Counted from the first letter of the stretch, positions 24,255 through 37,230 are shown. The stretch is 64,000 nt of DNA from Leptoclinus maculatus (GCA_032191485.1 JAVDOI010000003.1:20942873-21006872), one strand, 5' to 3'. The notes: generated by a model from the letters alone, not told the origin. A program made the numbers and translations.

Positions 24255-24256
<2 letters not shown>
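21850..24256. other. No gene supported; possible TATA-like box at 23521
   Basis: Mostly unique DNA with a LINE/SINE-like tail at 22719-22880 and a CCTCCC-rich tract at 23400-23470. CTTATAAAAC at 23521-23530 lies just after that tract and could be read as a TATA box, but I see no credible first exon behind it: the open frame at 23676-23927 lacks protein-like features. Confidence 0.35.
22719..22880. mobile_element. Retroelement tail-like repeat
   Basis: AGAATCAGAATTATTGCCAA, GTTTGCCAATACAAGGACTT and TGACTTGGTGATTGGTGCAT match a 3'-tail sequence I recall from many fish genomes, normally oriented to a polymeric tail. Here it decays into AT-rich AATATGACA/ACAATATA words. Confidence 0.5.

Positions 24257-24318
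<62 letters not shown>
24257..24318. repeat. (CA)n microsatellite
   Basis: About 31 CA units followed by imperfect CACACTCGCA repeats. Confidence 0.96.
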
Positions 24319-24330
<12 letters not shown>

Positions 24331-25155
24331 TCGCAGACACAAACATGCATGTCAGCTGTCTGCTCTACCACACACACAACAACAGAAGAAGAAGTGAGAG
24401 TCTCCTTCTGTTGGAGCTTCCTGTCTCCGTCTGTCTCCCTCCTCCCTCCTCCCTCCTCCCTCCCTCCTCTGCAGCTGTACATCCAGCTCCATTAGCTGCC
24501 TGCCTGCCTCCCTCTCAGCAGAGAGATCAATCATCCCCGGGCGGCTGCAGACTCCCCCGTTGGCGTGGGAACGCTGCGTTATGAGCTCCATCCTCGTGAC
24601 CTTGCTTTGACGCTCTGCGGTGAATGGCGGCGTGTCGGCGAGCCTCATCACTCCACCTTCCTTCCTTCCACTCTCGTTTGTTTGCGTGGATTGTTTTCCA
24701 GACAATGACCACAGAGGCTCACGCACGCCACAAACGGGACGCGGTGTCATCTATTAATGATGCCAGTCTCACCTGAGCGTCTGTAGCGAGCTGCTATCAG
24801 GGACATTGTGTTCATGAGGATGGGGGGGGGGGCTCAGGAAAATCAAATTGTGTTGAACACAACAGTGAAAGTGTCGGCTGTTTATTGGAGAGTGGAGGTG
24901 ATAATTCATCACTGCTGACAGCACGGATGTTGAACCTTTATAATGCCAGAGAGCATGCTGTTGTTTCACTAAAGAGCACGGTTACTGTTAAACTCTGTGA
25001 TGGCAGACGTTTGATCTCCGTAAACAGATTTCTGCTTATAAATACAGAATCTGAAGGAGACGGGACGAGATTTATTGTATCGAAAAGCATTCTGGTTTCT
25101 GTTCGTAGTCCCGAGTAGTGTTGACCAATCGAGTTGTAGCAGGCTTTAGTTGAAT

Positions 25156-25262
25156 CACAGACTGTGTATAAGAAGTCATTGGTTTGTGGACTGATGTTAT
25201 GATTCCGATTTCGCCGTCGCCATCTTGGATTACGGCCGTCGCCATTTTGGGTTTGGAACACG
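25156..25262 (+). mobile_element. SINE-like family A, copy 5 (5' fragment only)
   Basis: Matches CACAGACTGT...TATAAGAAGT, GGTTTGTGGACTGATGTTATGA and GCCATCTTGG of copy 1, then stops. A GCCGTCGCCAT word occurs twice here, pointing to a small internal duplication. The conserved 3' half is missing. Confidence 0.65.
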
Positions 25263-25704
25263 AGAGTAATTCATGAGACGACGGTGTAGACATCCAGCTG
25301 AGATGGACCTACGTTACTTATGATTAAACTATTAATAGTAATAATACAAGCAAACCAGTTAAACAAAACGCTTGTTGCAGTAGCCTCATTATGTGCCATT
25401 AAGGAGCCAAGCTCAATGAAAACGACAGAAGCATAATTGAAATGACCTCGTTGACAGTTGACCCGTCTTTTAAATCGACAAAACGGTTGCAAAAGCTTTA
25501 AAGAGCAAAAACCAGCTGGAGTTTATAATTCATTTTCTGACCATGAATTAATCAGTTAACTGAAAAACAGTTCCAGCTGTACTCTCATTAAACTGTTTCC
25601 AGCAAACAAGGTCTGATAAGATGTGAACATTTACCTGCTCAGCAGCAGACGGACTCCGTCTGAGACTAGCCGGTGAACACAGCGGAGCGTTTAGCAGCTA
25701 AAGC

Positions 25705-25739
25705 AGGAGGAGGAGGAGGAGGAGGAGGAGGAGGAGGAG
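25705..25739. repeat. (AGG)n trinucleotide repeat
   Basis: About eleven AGG units in noncoding DNA. Guanine-rich and capable in principle of quadruplex formation. Confidence 0.9.
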
Positions 25740-28357
25740 ACCAAACACGGAGCTAAAAGAGAGAGAATATCCGGTGGACAGAAATATAAGTCCAAATGAA
25801 TGATAAAGGTGTCTGTGTGTTAATATGACAGGATGATTTCTGCAGCACCAACATGCTCATAAGCTGGAGGTAAACAACATAAATGACTTTGGCATCGATT
25901 TGACTGTAAACGGTACATGTGTGTAAAAACAAAGACGGATATGAAAACAACTCTTCTGTTGACGGAGGATTTGGAGTCGGAAACGAAATATCCCCCCGAG
26001 ATGAGATGGAACCCCGCCCCCGCTCCTGCAGGTCCTCAGCAGGCCTCCCCTGTGGGGTGCAACATGTTTCCCTCGCGCACTATACATCAAACCGTCGTCA
26101 TCTCACCCCCCACCTTTTAAAATCGTTTCTTCCCTCCCTCGGTGGGAGCTGATTCATGGCGCTCGTCCTGTTTATTGTGCTTGTGCAGTTTGCTCTTTGT
26201 AGGAACGAGGGCTTGTTGTGCTGCCTCCCTGCTGGGTTCAGCAGATAAAGACTCGGTGCCTTCGACCCTCCTGCATGTGAGAGGAGGAAGACGAGATGAT
26301 GACGAGGAGGAGGAAGAGCAGGCTTGATTGATTGAGGTACTATTTTTAGGTACGAACACAATTTACGAGGGGTCCGGACCTGCCGTAGGAGTCAATTAGT
26401 CTGAAGTTCTTCCACTAATGGATTGTTTCATTACTTTGAATCAATTCTGAGTTTGAAACGGATACAAAAAAATACACTTCATGATTACGTTGACGTCATC
26501 CTGCTTGATTTAGAGGCTAATATAATTCTAAATTCCACTGTTCATATTACCTCACAGTTTAAATTGGCTGTTGATGCCATCGTCCAACACCACAACATCA
26601 ATATGAACACCTTCAATTATTTGACCGCCCCCCCTCCCGTTGCAGTCATCGGTACGTTTTTTATATTGAACCATTTCTTCTGTATTTCAGTGACGGTACG
26701 ACTCTCAAGTGACATCAACAGCACTTGTTATTTGTCCCCTTGGCTTCAGCAAGTCCTGACGCTCTTAAAAAGGATCCTCCTGAAAGCAGGACTTCAATAT
26801 AGGACATATGGGGCGGGACGCGTAGCCTTATGTGCTGGTGTTGGAGCGCTAATTGTGCTAATTTACAATTCGCATGAATCTGACGAGGCTCATCCGACCG
26901 AGAAAAAGAGAGAAAGTTACGATGAGAATACAGAAACTTGCTGTATCGTCTCTGTTCCAGCGTAATCGTGAAGTGTGAGGAGCCGCGGTGTGCGCCATGA
27001 GGAACACCGTGAGTGTCGGGGGGGTTGAGTTGGATCACATTAGCCCGGCGGCTAACTATTAATTTATGATCCTGAGTAAACCTGTGAACCCCGAAACAGA
27101 CTTCAGACGAAGAAAGAGCTCATTATTGCATTACTGAAATAGTGAGTACGCCATGAGTCATGATCCTATTAATATAATAACTTAGATATTGGAGGTGCAG
27201 TTCAAAAGTATCACCCTCCCAATTATCCACACTAAAACTTTCTGAAAATATGCCTCATAATGTAATATTTTATGTCATTTTTGTAGGTTTATCTACGAAC
27301 GCTGTACGAGAAGAGTCTAAAGACTTTCAAATGAAAGGTTCTCCTTTCTGACTGCATTGTGGGACGGAGAGACAGGCCGACTTGATGAAGATAAAACGCT
27401 GACACGGCACCGTCTGAGCTGTGGATCTCTTTCTCGGTCCTGCGTGATGGACAAGTGGGGCGGTTGAGTGCGGATGAGTTATGGGTCCCTTCTCCTCGTC
27501 CTCGGTCGGTGATGTACGGCTTCGACCCTGTAGAAAGCTGCGGAGGATAACGTTGTTCCATCAAAGAACAAGCTTATGAGCTGACAAATCAAAAGTGTTC
27601 CACTGATGACACCACTTTGGCAGACCGAAGTTGTGTGACCACATGCGGTAAAACAAAAATAAACGTCGCCGTGAACGTTTAGCAGCCGGCTCTGCTTTTG
27701 CTCTGACCATCAAATGACAATGATGGAGAGGGGAACATAAATACAAGAGCTACACGGACGGGTCGGGTGTATTTTTCGAATGCGTTGTCTCGGCCCCCGG
27801 GGATCAGCCGAGGCCGACGAACGCTGAACGCCGCCTCACAAACTCTGCCCAATAAAGCCAGCGAGCTCCTCCGGAGAGCGTGGGCCGTACTTTACATTTA
27901 CTGCTCAGGTGAACCATTAACACCGACTGCATGCTGCAGTTTTTTTTTTTTTTTTTAATTTTTCTGTTATTATTGGTGCTACGACTGATTTTACTTCTCT
28001 CATATGTATCATATCTGTCATATGGATTGACTGTGTTGTTATTCTGTTGTGTTCTTCATTCAGTACACACGACATCTATTGTCCAGAGAGGGACCCCTCC
28101 TCTGTTGCTCTCCCTGAGGTTTCTTTAGAGTAGAAGGTTTTTTTTATTGGGGGGAGTTCTTCCTTCTCTGATGCGAGGGTCCAAGGACGGAGGATGTTGT
28201 ACAGACTATAAAGCCCTCTCAGGCAAATGTGTGGTACTGGGCTGAAAGTAAGAAAAGAGAGAGAAAAGACAACAGTTAGGAGTGTTTGTTGCTTATTTGT
28301 CAGCAGGGAGATGTAACTCTGCAGCTTCAGTGAAATCCCCCGCTGCTCTTTCCCCCT

Positions 28358-28358
<1 letters not shown>

Positions 28359-28427
<69 letters not shown>

Positions 28428-28443
28428 CTCCCCTGGGGAACAT
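28359..28443. repeat. (CA)n microsatellite with flank shared with 43984
   Basis: About 33 CA units ending at 28425, followed by GGCTCC and CTGGGGAACATCCAGCA. The same 17-base word follows the CA array at 43984-44048 at almost the same distance. This suggests both arrays sit at the same place in one dispersed element. Confidence 0.7.
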
Positions 28444-30380
28444 CCAGCAGGTTCAGTGCACATTTCCATGATAAGAGTTGAGATGACAGCCGTGGGCACG
28501 TAAACGGCTTCTGTTTGTAGGGAAACATCAATCACACACAATAGTCGCCTCCCAGGTGGCAGTGACCTCTGGTGACCCCGCTGCTCTACCACACTTCCTC
28601 CGAGAAGGCTTCCTGTGTGTGTGTGTGTGTACATGTGGTATTTACACAGGAAAGCCTGAATGTTTTGTTGTGTTTAATCTGTATGGACAGATTTACTCCT
28701 GGCATTAGAATACCGACGCTGACAATAGATGCTTATAGAAAATAGAAAATGACTTCCAGCCACAAGCCAAAGTTATTTTTTTTTAATTATCTTCATGGTA
28801 ATCAACCATCTCATTTATTTTTGTTGAGGCTTTTATTATGAAGTTTTGCTTGTTGATGGCCCAAAAATGCAGCAAGAGCATCTGCCAAAATAAAAGTTTT
28901 ATTTTTTTTTCTTCTAAATGAAGATACTCAGCAAAGAAGGTAATTAGAAGTCAGGCCGTTAATGTTATGAAGCATTAAATAACAATAAACTGTAACTGAG
29001 GGGCTTAAATCTCTGCTTACAGCTCATGCAGGAACTTTTCTTCAGCCTTCACTTTGCTCATTTATTTTTTACTATCAACCAACAGCAGTTCAAACTAGAA
29101 CAATCCGTATAATATCTAATAATGCAAAAGAAAAGAAAAGCTCCATTACAAGGTTCTGCATCTGTTGTTTGGTGAATATGAATGCACCAGTAACTGTGCG
29201 TGAAGTTTCGTTCCTGCAGGACGCCGACGTGGAGCTCAGCTGTAGATCTCTGAGCTGATGGTGCACATCGTGTCACTTGTCAAGTTTGTGAGCAGCTGCT
29301 GTCAAAACCTTCGGCTGCGATCTACTTTGCATCGTAGACTTTCGGCAGGAACGATCTGGAAGGTGTCCACACTCTCTCGGCTCTGTTGAACGCGTCCGCG
29401 CTGGTTATTCCTCCCGTCATGCTGCATTGTAGTGAAGGAGAAAGTCAATATAAAGGAGCAACAGAACGTCGCCTACAATCAGATGTAAATCTGCTGCGGC
29501 TCGGAAAGAATCCAATTCATTTGAGATAAAGGAGCAGTATGAGGGAGTAGTTTCTCTCCGTTGAGAGAGCATTAAAGTAAGATTAGTTGTGCTTCGTACG
29601 GGACCTTGAATCCGTCTTCACAGAGATCTTATCTCGTTGTTATTGTCCGAAACACTGAGAGGAAAACCTGCAGGAATGTGATGTTTCTCATCATGTCGTC
29701 ATCGGGGAAAAATGACTGCTCTGCAGGAGAAGAGGGAAGCTGAGTGAGGACGAGGATGTTGGATGAGGGAAGGTGTTTAAAACATCCAGAGATTAGTTCA
29801 GATTCAGTCGGGGCTTCATCCCCTGACCTCCGTGCTCCCCTGGAGCTCTGAGAGACAATGACGGGGGTTTGGAAAGTAGCTTCACCTGGTGTGGTGTACG
29901 GAGAGCCTGACAGGGTGCAGATTATCACTTCCCCTGCTGACAGGAAGTCATTCCCGTCCTCGGGAAGTTCTCGGATCGGACTCCGTCAAAGTGTCTTTTT
30001 TTAGGGCCGAGTGCTGATGTTCACAGGAACCGTGACATCCTGAGGAAGTCTTGAGAAACACTCGGTCCTCGGCTTCCCGTCAGCATGAGCGTAGGAGGAG
30101 AGAGGGGAACAATAAACGAGGGGAGGAAAATAAAAAATGTAGGAAGTGAACATTTTGACCTCTTAATTGTTCACGTGTTCAGTGTGTGAACTTCACGGCT
30201 CGTTGTTCAGGCGGCAGCAGAGACGTCGTCCTCTGGGCTGGTGTCTCTCCCCTCGGGGCTCGTCCACGCATGACGCAGGACACGCGCTCACAAGATGACC
30301 TTCTGTTTCAATATATAGACTTTATTCCAGATGGGGTTTACATTATTTATATCTCTGAAGAACCCTCAGGAAAAAAGAAT
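28444..30380. other. No gene or named repeat recognised
   Basis: Unique, moderately AT-rich sequence with T runs near 28780 and 28900. Open frames are short and have no supporting context. Confidence 0.3.
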
Positions 30381-30427
30381 AGGAGAGGAGAGGAGAGGAG
30401 AGGAGAGGAGAGGAGAGGAGAGGAGAG
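30381..30427. repeat. (GGAGA)n pentanucleotide repeat
   Basis: About nine GGAGA units on the + strand, ending exactly at the start of the palindrome at 30427. Confidence 0.92.
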
Positions 30428-30464
30428 AGTACTTTATTAATTCCAGGGAATTAATAAAGTACTC
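30427..30464. repeat. Perfect palindrome, 18-base arms, 2-base spacer
   Basis: The left arm GAGTACTTTATTAATTCC is followed by AG and its exact complement. The word TACTTTATTAATCC resembles the 3' tail of fish non-LTR elements (recalled). The palindrome could therefore be two such tails joined head to head next to the GGAGA repeat, or a cruciform-forming site. Confidence 0.85.
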
Positions 30465-31292
30465 ATTTTTGGAAACGCATTTAAGAAATGGGAATGTCCT
30501 TTTTTTTATTAAACTAAATACTTAACTAACCAAAGCATTTCATCGCTGTAAATGAACTCCACCGCGGTCACATGACGTCACGTCTCCACCGCTAAGCTAA
30601 AGGAGGATGTGTGAGTGTGTGTAACCGCCTTTTTTGTTTTTTTTAAAGACTCATAAAAGCTTCTACATTCACCAGAGGGGGTGTTTACTGATGTATTTTA
30701 TATCGTAGGGAAAAAAAACCAGCTTGTGTTAAACACAGACCGAAACACTTAGAGACGAGGGAACAGGAAGTGTAATAGTGCTGACTCAGGTCAGGGTTTT
30801 AGGACTCAGCTGCCACAGCGTGAACTGTTAACTCTTCGATGCCTCCAGAGGGAAATTTGAAATGTATATGAATAAATTAACTTGATGTTTGTACGTTATC
30901 ACAATATCGTCCTATTAGCCAACCCTACCCTAGTGTTGGGTACAGCCAATGAAAAGTCCAAAAAGGAAAGTTTTTTACATCTTTGTAATTTATAAGCTTA
31001 AGTTTAACAGAAATAGAAATATTGAAAAGAGCAATTGTAATAACAAAAAAATATGAATTATACCCTTTCAGCGATCATTCTTGTCCTAGGAAGAAAGCAG
31101 GTGATAAAAACTAACGCACCTCAAGGTCCACACGACCATGAGATAATAGACGTCACAGCGCAGGAATTAAATAAAATACATATTTCTCTGTATGCGCCTC
31201 AAACTTCATTTGCCGGTTCAGTGAAATAACACGACTCAAAATCCACTGTAATGAGATTATGAATCCGGACGGGAAATGAAATCCTGTGTTTA

Positions 31293-31294
<2 letters not shown>

Positions 31295-31325
<31 letters not shown>
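31295..31325. repeat. (CA)n microsatellite
   Basis: About 15 units followed by CACTCTCACTCTCAC. Confidence 0.95.
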
Positions 31326-31328
<3 letters not shown>

Positions 31329-31532
31329 CACACTCTCACTAATACAACAGGACAGTCTGACTGAGTGAGAAGTCTTCCTGTGAGACAGAGTGACAAATTA
31401 ATATGTCAGAGACGCTGTCTGCTGCAGACTGTGTCAGCGCTGAGGCATGGAAAAAAAAAATCCCAAAAGATTGGCATTATGTAACCTTCAGCAGAGAAGG
31501 CCACGAGTTTAGTCCAGCTCCATGAAGGTGTT

Positions 31533-31536
<4 letters not shown>

Positions 31537-31562
<26 letters not shown>
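31537..31562. repeat. (GA)n microsatellite
   Basis: Thirteen GA units in unique DNA. Confidence 0.93.
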
Positions 31563-31567
<5 letters not shown>

Positions 31568-31989
31568 GGTTAAAGGAGATGCTCCCTGAACTCTTAACTT
31601 TGTGTTTGCAGAAAAATCATCAGAAGACAAACGCTGAATAATCTGTGGAGTTTATCCGGAGGCGTTAGAAGAAAAAGCTTTTGTTTTCCAGCTGTAATGA
31701 AGGAGGATTTACAACACAGCCTTTCCAAAGCTTTTTCTTCCAAATATGCATGAGATGAATATTTCATGTTTCAGTATGAGGACAGGCTGGGAGACGGGAG
31801 GCTTTGGGTAGCTGCAAATGGCTCAATGAGCTTTTTTTCCTCCTCTTCCTCCTCTTCCTCCTCTGTCATCGTCTCGAACACATCCACACCTTCGGATGCT
31901 GCTGTCACTTCACCAACACCTTGTCAAATCACCCTCTTCTTAGCGTCACTGCCGGCTAGAAAGAGCAAGGAGAGGTCAAAGGTTTCTGT

Positions 31990-32940
31990 CTGAGATACTG
32001 CGTTACATTAAAGAGAGGCATGAAACAGGAAGGGGGATGTCTGAGATACTGCGTTACATTAAAGAGAGGCATGAAACAGGAAGGGGAATGTCTGAGATAC
32101 TGCGTTACATTAAAGAGAGGCATGAAACAGGAAGGGGAATGTCTGAGATACTGCGTTACATTAAAGAGAGGCATGAAACAGGAAGGGGAATGTCTGAGAT
32201 ACTGCGTTACATTAAAGAGAGGCATGAAACGGGAGGGGAATGTCTGAGATACTGCGTTACATTGAAGAGAGGCATGAAACAGGAAGGGGAATGTCTGAGA
32301 TACTGCGTTACATTAAAGAGAGGCATGAAACAGGAAGGGGAATGTCTGAGATACTGCGTTACATTAAAGAGAGGCATGAAACAGGAAGGGGAATGTCTGA
32401 GATACTGCGTTACATTAAAGAGAGGCATGAAACAGGAAGAGGAATGTCTGAGATACTGCGTTACATTAAAGAGAGGCATGAAACAGGAAGGGGAATGTCT
32501 GAGATACTGCGTTACATTGAAGAGAGGCATGAAACAGGAAGGGGAATGTCTGAGATACTGCGTTACGTTGAAGAGAGGCATGAAACAGGAAGGGGAATGT
32601 CTGAGATACTGCGTTACATTGAAGAGAGGCATGAAACAGGAAGGGGAATGTCTGAGATACTGCGTTACATTGAAGAGAGGCATGAAACAGGAAGGGGAAT
32701 GTCTGAGATACTGCGTTACATTGAAGAGAGGCATGAAACAGGAAGGGGAATGTCTGAGATACTGCGTTACGTTGAAGAGAGGCATGAAACAGGAAGGGGA
32801 ATGTCTGAGATACTGCGTTACATTAAAGAGAGGCATGAAACAGGAAGGGGAATGTCTGAGATACTGCGTTACATTGAAGAGAGGCATGAAACAGGAAGGG
32901 GAATGTCTGAGATACTGCGTTACATTGAAGAAAACTTTAT
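31990..32940 (+). repeat. 51-bp minisatellite, 18 full units plus a partial one
   Basis: The word CTGAGATACTGCGTTACATT (allowing single changes) starts at 31990 and recurs every 51 bases to 32907, apart from one 50-base unit (32194-32243). Units vary mainly at ATTAAAG versus ATTGAAG or GTTGAAG: the A form fills the first half and the G form the second, with GTTG versions at 32550 and 32754. Because 51 is a multiple of three, frames stay open for hundreds of bases: two forward frames (17-residue repeats beginning MSEILRYIK or CLRYCVTLK) and one reverse (MPLFNVTQYLRH). I treat these as by-products. The 50-base unit shifts frame, there is no start or splice context, and openness on both strands argues against selection. 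Confidence 0.95.
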
Positions 32941-35900
32941 TTTTTTAGATTTATACAAATACATTAAGGGCTGAGAGACCCAGGGAGGACTCTGCTGCTG
33001 CTCTAATCTGAGTCGTGTCCGCTGCAGCAGATTTATATATAAATAAAAATATAAATCACGCTGGAGAGGAAGCAGGACGACGCTGTGAGCATCAGAAATG
33101 CTTCTGTGTCCGCCACCAACCTGTGTCTTGAGTCCCTGGATGCTGCTGCTGTAGTTTGTCTTACTTTGGCATTTATTCAGAGAAAATACCAAAAAAAAGA
33201 GAAATTGCGTTGAGAAAAAAATGTCCTCGCCCCGATGGGAGGATTGAGACTGATTTACTTATAAGGCAGACCATATTCATCCAGATGGTAACCGAAGATG
33301 TAGAAGCAGTCCGCGTATGAGAAATGTGTATTTAGTTTTCGAAAACACGAAGTCAGAGTGGTGAGTCTCCACTTCTTTCTTCCTCACTCAAATGAACCTG
33401 AAATGAAGTGAAAGGAAGCCAACCCACACTCAACCTGGAGTACCCATAATTCCACAGCACCAGGCGGGCGGCGTTGTGCAGAGGAGGCCGACCTGACCCA
33501 GATGTCCCAACGTGCCATTTACCAGCCGATGGCGCTGACAGACGGCCCACATGCTACGGCTAATTCTAAGCCATTAGTCTCCCACGCGTCCGCGCAGGTC
33601 GACGTGCTCGTTTGGCACCGAGCGCCGTCTTATTTACGGAGCGTTGTAACCGGTAATTTGGCTTCCGATCAACACTTCATCCTCTGAGCCGCCATCTGGA
33701 CTATCTTTCACTACGAAAAATACCTCAACAGCCACTTTGCATGCAATCTTTTCATGAGTTTTTTTTAAGCTTCTTGTTGAGTTTGTGAAAAAAAGTGACA
33801 CAAACTTCATCTGGTCTTAAATCCAGACGGCACTTCCTTTAAGGAAATGACTTAATACATCTGAGACTCGAGGTGTGGGGGTTTCTCAGTTCTAAGATGC
33901 ATCGCGGTGCGGACTTTCAGGACTCTGCGTCGATGCAGTGACGGAACATAATCAGAAGTTTGGTTTCACTTCAGCTCAGTTTCAGTCTTTACTGTGTGTT
34001 TGCCGTCATTCACTCTGTGCTTCACCGCTTCGACTTAAACCGAGTAAAGAGCGATGAGTGAGGACATTCAGGAAGTGTCTTAGACACTCGTATCATCCAA
34101 CACCAGTGTGGGACCTCACTGACTACGTTTACATGCACCAAATATCCTGGTTTTTGAATATTGTCATATTTGGTTTTGGAAGGATGTTAAACTATTTCAT
34201 ATGGGAGTTATCTTTGTGTCCTTGTGGTTTGTTTTTGTGTCCACATACTTTAATTCTGTTTGCATTTCCTGACGTGTGAAAGTGTCGTACACTGAGAGCT
34301 GAGCGTTTACTTGATGATCTGTTCTGCTAATGATTTGAGGGCCGAAGTTATTTTGCTCCACTTAAAGTATTTTAGTGTGCGTCTGTGTCGCCACTATTTC
34401 CAACCAGAGCAAAGCAACTTCTGAATATCCTACAATCTTCAACTGAAGTCATGATACTAGAGAAAAACAAACTCTCAGTAAGGCAGGTTTTCCTCACTCC
34501 TCTCTCACCCGGGAGGTTATCTCAGTCGAGCGGCTTAAAATAGAGCAAAGTCGAGCTTTGGCACTGTGACGCTTCAGGGAGCCAGGCGCTGTTTCAAAAT
34601 GCTGAATTTACACTGCTCAAATCTGCCTTTTCTGCATCTGTGACACAGTTTGGATCTTTGAAATGTTGTCCAAACAAATGGAAAGAAATCCGACTCCGTG
34701 TGGGTTTCCGTATTTAGTCGGCGGTGCCAGAGTACTGGGACTGGGGCTAAAGTTAGACTTTAATGGCTGCTGCCTGATAAGGTGACTGCAAACTTTATCA
34801 GGTTGTTGGTGCAGCACAATTAATGATGTATTCTGGAGAACTTTTTGTGATTGTATATGGTATTTCATAATGCATGTTTTGCATGAATAAATGCACAGGT
34901 AGATACAGTTAACTACCGTATTTAATACAATGTTAAATTCAATGCACATTATTTATCTGACCCTATTACTAAACCAACTAGCTGGTTTCTCTTTGTCCTT
35001 TTGTGTCTGTGTTTGTAATGATCCTATTTGTTTAAAGCTACTACAAGGAACTTTCATTTAGTGTTGGTTCTGTTGGTCCCTGTGGACTAAAGTGTCTCTG
35101 AGCACCAGAGTCCCTTCAGAAAACCTCATTTTACTGCAGCAGCTTCCTGTGTCACACAAGGTACATATTTTGACCCCTTGGCTTTACAAAAACACAAAGT
35201 GAGATTTTTGGGTTGGATCCTGCGGTGTAAATCCGCCTGCAGGGACTCTCAGCCCGGTGAGCCGCCACGCTGTCAGAAATCAGCCCTAATTACGGGGAAA
35301 GGTAAATCCCCCCCCGTAGAAACGGCTTAAATCAATTAGCCCACACTCTGGACGGCTGGGCTCAATCCTCGCAGCCTTTCTCACGATCCCGCAGAACTGT
35401 GGGAAGCCGGTCTGATCGCCCTCCTCCCCTCCTCCCCCCCCCCTGAGGCCTCATTTCCCCTTCCTCCTTGCCTCCTTTTTCTCATCCCTCTGTCCTTGCC
35501 GGCTCTGGCAGACGTCCACTACCGATCCAAACAGTCCACCTGCTGTTGAAGTCTGAGGAGAGACCTCTTCTTTTACGAAACTATGTGACGATAATTTCCC
35601 TGATCACACACACATCAGGGGAATTATGTCTTTTCATATACAGCGTCTCTCCTAATCGACCCGTTCACTGCTGCCAGCTTTTCCTCAGGATTTATTTAGT
35701 GACTTTTCACACTCAACAGCTTAATTTCTCCAAAGTGAACTATGACAGAGAGGGTCAGACCATAATGTTAGCTCGCTGATATATCAGGCAGATATTAGCC
35801 TGATGGCGAGCACTGGATGTGAGCCAAGTCTCCCACTGCTGATAGTGATGGACTATGTTCCCTCACAACCGCTACATAAAGAAGACTTTGTAAAACCTGT

Positions 35901-37230
35901 AATGGCAATTTACTTCATTATGGATTTCCTTTTTGTAGAAATATCCGTATCCATAATCTTTTAGTTGTCTCGTGATGTTGTAACAATAGCATTGTTTAAT
36001 CTCCAGTCCAATGTGCTGCAGCAAAGAGCCAGAACAACAGAACAAGTGAAAATGGTTAAATGTTAAATGCAACGTTTGTATTTTGAGGAATCCATTCCTC
36101 TTCTAAGCAAAGTTTTACAGAAGCTTGTCGCAGGACTCAAATGTCGGGGTCAAATGCTGCAGCAGTTACCCTCCACTCCGCAGCTAAAACCTTTCCTGGT
36201 GCCAGCGACTTTTTCGGTTATTAAATTAGAGATTAAACTTTGCCGATTCCATGCGGAGGAATAAGATGTTCGCAGCAGCAGAATAACCGGATTCAACCGG
36301 GAGAAGGAACTTAGCATCGCAGCACACAAATAGAATGTAAAATAAGCAGGCAAACAGAACACAGGCGATCGGAGGCGTCTGTAAACACCGTCTGCTGAGA
36401 TTGTCAATATGTTAAGTAGGCTACAGGATGGGAAAGAACATGCACTACTAATATTTATGGATTTACCTGCAGCTCTTCCTACTCAGCTCTACCTGTGCAA
36501 CACAAAGCCAAAGGGCATGTTGGCAGGAATAGTGAGCTCCGTGTTTTCGGTCATTAGTCGGCTTCTCTACCCTCGGGCCAAACTAAATCCTACAACCACC
36601 GGAATGGCGCTGCCCTTGTTAGCACAGATTTTTTAAATGTAAGCCCTTGTTAACCCTTAATTGCAGGAGGGAAAATGAAAGAAACCCATCAACCCCTCCC
36701 CCCAAAACTGACTTTAAATAAGAGCAACGGTGACCAGTAAGAGATGAGGAAGCTTGGGAGAGAATAAAGCAAAAACAAGCTCCAAGAATCAATTCAGGCT
36801 GTTTTTTTTGTTTTTTTTAAGGTTTTAGATGAAGATGCATCTCCACTGCATAAAGATTGTAGCTGTGCTGGAGGAATCTTAATTTAGTTCATTGTCGTTC
36901 TGCTCGATGCTGAATCTTAACTGTACCCAGAACTAATAGATATTTAGCAGCAGGATTTCATCAGTTTCATCAGACCGTCTCCCTCCAGTTTAGAAGTAAT
37001 TCAAGCCCAGACAGACAACAATGGCGCTATTAAAACCATATTAGAGCAGCCGTGGAAACATTTCGGAGCATCTGTTTTGATTATTTCAGCTCCCAGAGAT
37101 ACAAGCCACAAAGGAAAACATCATGCCGAACCTTTTCAAATCATCACGTTCACATGTTGGCATCCTAAAGGTTTTGGGCGGAACACGCAAGTTGTAAAAT
37201 TTGCTTCTGCATTAATTTTACACATTTTTT
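32941..37230. other. No gene supported; unique DNA with one element end
   Basis: Contains a GC-rich stretch at 33480-33700, the terminal-repeat-like word at 34127, a block at 35270-35345 with TAATTA and CAATTAG words, and pyrimidine runs around 35420-35480. Long AT-rich parts show no exon-like segments. Confidence 0.35.
34127..34150 (+). mobile_element. End of a MITE-like element (TTTACATGCACC type)
   Basis: TTTACATGCACCAAATAT here is the complement, with one mismatch over 21 bases, of ATATTTGGTGCATGTAAA at 60261-60283. Elements with TTTACATGCAC ends are familiar in fish genomes. The right end of this copy was not located, so only the matching end is annotated. Confidence 0.5.

Larger units (their letters stand above)
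24320..28358. other. No gene supported; mixed unique DNA
   Basis: Includes a CCTCCCTCC tract near 24440, family A copy 5, an AGG array at 25705-25739, a 181-codon open frame at 26423-26965 and a CpG-rich block at 27760-27910. None of the open frames has matched splice borders or a recognisable domain. Confidence 0.35.

Noticed and set aside
26142..26327. Short frame with a signal-peptide-like start (hydrophobic Leu/Cys run) and an acidic end
   Set aside because: Only 61 codons, with no splice or promoter context, and an overlapping second frame is equally hydrophobic. Probably chance.
31956..32974. Repetitive ORFs of up to 303 codons on both strands
   Set aside because: They are by-products of a 51-base repeat unit. 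One 50-base unit shifts the frame, and two forward frames and one reverse frame are equally open, so coding selection is unlikely. Kept only as a finding.
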